From positions 1 to 64,000 of the forward strand of contig JAJPHI010000002.1 of NCBI GenBank assembly GCA_021325355.1: 64,000 bases of DNA, given 5' to 3'. Origin of the DNA: Pseudomonadota bacterium (lineage in GTDB: Bacteria; Desulfobacterota; Binatia; Binatales; Binataceae). The notes under the pieces are model-generated. The model made no database searches and had not been told where the DNA came from. It saw nothing but the letters and a program-made list of their open reading frames with translations. The position numbers and the translations under genes are program-made. Within the stretch, counting starts at the first letter, position 1. Each line of letters begins with the position of its first letter. Positions 63,456-64,000 of this stretch are shown one piece after another.

Positions 63456-64000
63456 CTAGAACGTCAGTTGCCAGGTACCTTGATAAGTCGCGCCCGCCGC
63501 AACAGTAAATTCCGGCACGGTCGTATGCGCGATCATCGGACCGGGCGTACTATGCAGCGCGACCAGCGTCCACGTCACCTGATTATCCGCCGTGGTTGCA
63601 TTGAGTGTCGTCGCCCAGGTCGGCGCCGCCGATCCCGTGTCGCCAGCCCCGGTGATCCCCGTGCATCGCTGCAGATTGCCGTTCGAATCTTTGATGAGCG
63701 CCCCGATCGTTTTGGCAGTGGACGCTGCCCATGCTGGAAATGCGGTGACGCCGACGATGTCGGGCAGCACGATCGCGGCGGTATTCGCGAATAGTCCGAG
63801 CTCCTGGACTGCGATTCCCTGCGCGCCATAATCAGTCGTGCCTATCGCCCAACCGATCGCGGTGGTGGCTGTGCCGGTGAATGTTGCTGACACCGGCGCA
63901 TTATAATAGGCGGGTGTCGCGTTCAGGCCGGTGTCGTTGACCGTCGCCGGCGTGCCGCTCGATCCATAGCCGACCGCCGAGACAAACTCGCCACTGCCCT
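63456..64000 (-). CDS. Phage tail-collar-type protein, partial (cut by window edge)
   Basis: At least 180 residues, open to the right edge; internal GTG codons are not needed as starts. FVSAVGYGSSGTPATVNDTG, LNATPAYYNAPVSATFTG and VQELGLFANTAAIVL resemble the N-terminal domain of phage tail-collar fibre proteins (DUF3751-like). The C-terminal part is beta-rich and repetitive in Thr/Ala. The start lies outside the window. It is 12 bases from the downstream fibre gene. Confidence 0.65.
   Translation of the reverse strand, partial: GSGEFVSAVGYGSSGTPATVNDTGLNATPAYYNAPVSATFTGTATTAIGWAIGTTDYGAQGIAVQELGLFANTAAIVLPDIVGVTAFPAWAASTAKTIGALIKDSNGNLQRCTGITGAGDTGSAAPTWATTLNATTADNQVTWTLVALHSTPGPMIAHTTVPEFTVAAGATYQGTWQLTF

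Overview
The window is GC-rich, gene-dense DNA from a motile Gram-negative bacterium. It encodes the L- and P-ring proteins FlgH and FlgI and an RND efflux pump, both of which need an outer membrane. The mix of genes (SBP56/methanethiol oxidase, amidohydrolase, MaoC pair, DHA2 exporter, Ku, stand-alone DnaE2, P-II protein, Sec-type SelD) resembles deep-branching soil 'deltaproteobacteria-like' lineages such as Binatota/Desulfobacterota. That placement is inference; no rRNA gene is present to test it.

Layout. 1-5.3 kb: a truncated glutathione S-transferase, a di-heme c-type oxidoreductase, an ATP-dependent DNA ligase and an alpha/beta hydrolase. 5.3-12.3 kb: a leftward run that looks like one catabolic operon. 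Its order is FAS1-type MaoC subunit, MaoC hydratase, PaaA/PaaC-like di-iron protein, amidohydrolase, SBP56, a polytopic protein with histidines in several membrane helices, and a DHA2 exporter. 12.4-26.5 kb: housekeeping and sensory genes (phhB, a pentameric ligand-gated ion channel, dienelactone hydrolase, rhomboid protease, a VWA protein, hrcA, an M20 peptidase, ppdK, glyS, a phosphodiesterase, a lipoprotein, glnB, plsY, tRNA-Pro). 26.5-32.2 kb: enoyl-CoA hydratase, a KirBac-type K+ channel, a KANL3/Tex30-like hydrolase, a secreted glycosidase-like protein, a helical-repeat protein and a CheY-like receiver.

32.2-49.5 kb: 21 flagellar genes on the minus strand (fliJ-fliK-flgD-flgE-fliL-fliP-fliQ-fliR-flhB-flhA-fliA-flgF-flgG-flgA-flgH-flgI-flgJ-flgM-flgN-flgK-flgL). 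They are almost all overlapping or separated by a few bases and are headed by a sigma-54-like -24/-12 element. The set covers hook, rings, distal rod, export gate, FliA and its anti-sigma FlgM, and the hook-filament junction. The motor, MS ring, export ATPase, switch and filament genes must lie elsewhere.

49.8-62.6 kb: queE, dnaE2 with a strong palindrome in its promoter, an F420/nitroreductase-type protein, an RND pump with its adaptor, ku, a full-length selD that reads through an in-frame UGA (selenocysteine), a zinc-ribbon protein, a YdaT-like protein and an HSL-type esterase. From about 62.6 kb to the right edge there is a short direct repeat and then two phage tail-fibre-type genes, so the window probably enters a prophage or tailocin.

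The most useful observations are the UGA-containing selD (its first 49 residues are lost if the UGA is read as a stop), the dnaE2 operator palindrome, two sigma-54-type promoters (glnB and fliJ), the prokaryotic Cys-loop-type channel, and the SBP56-centred operon.
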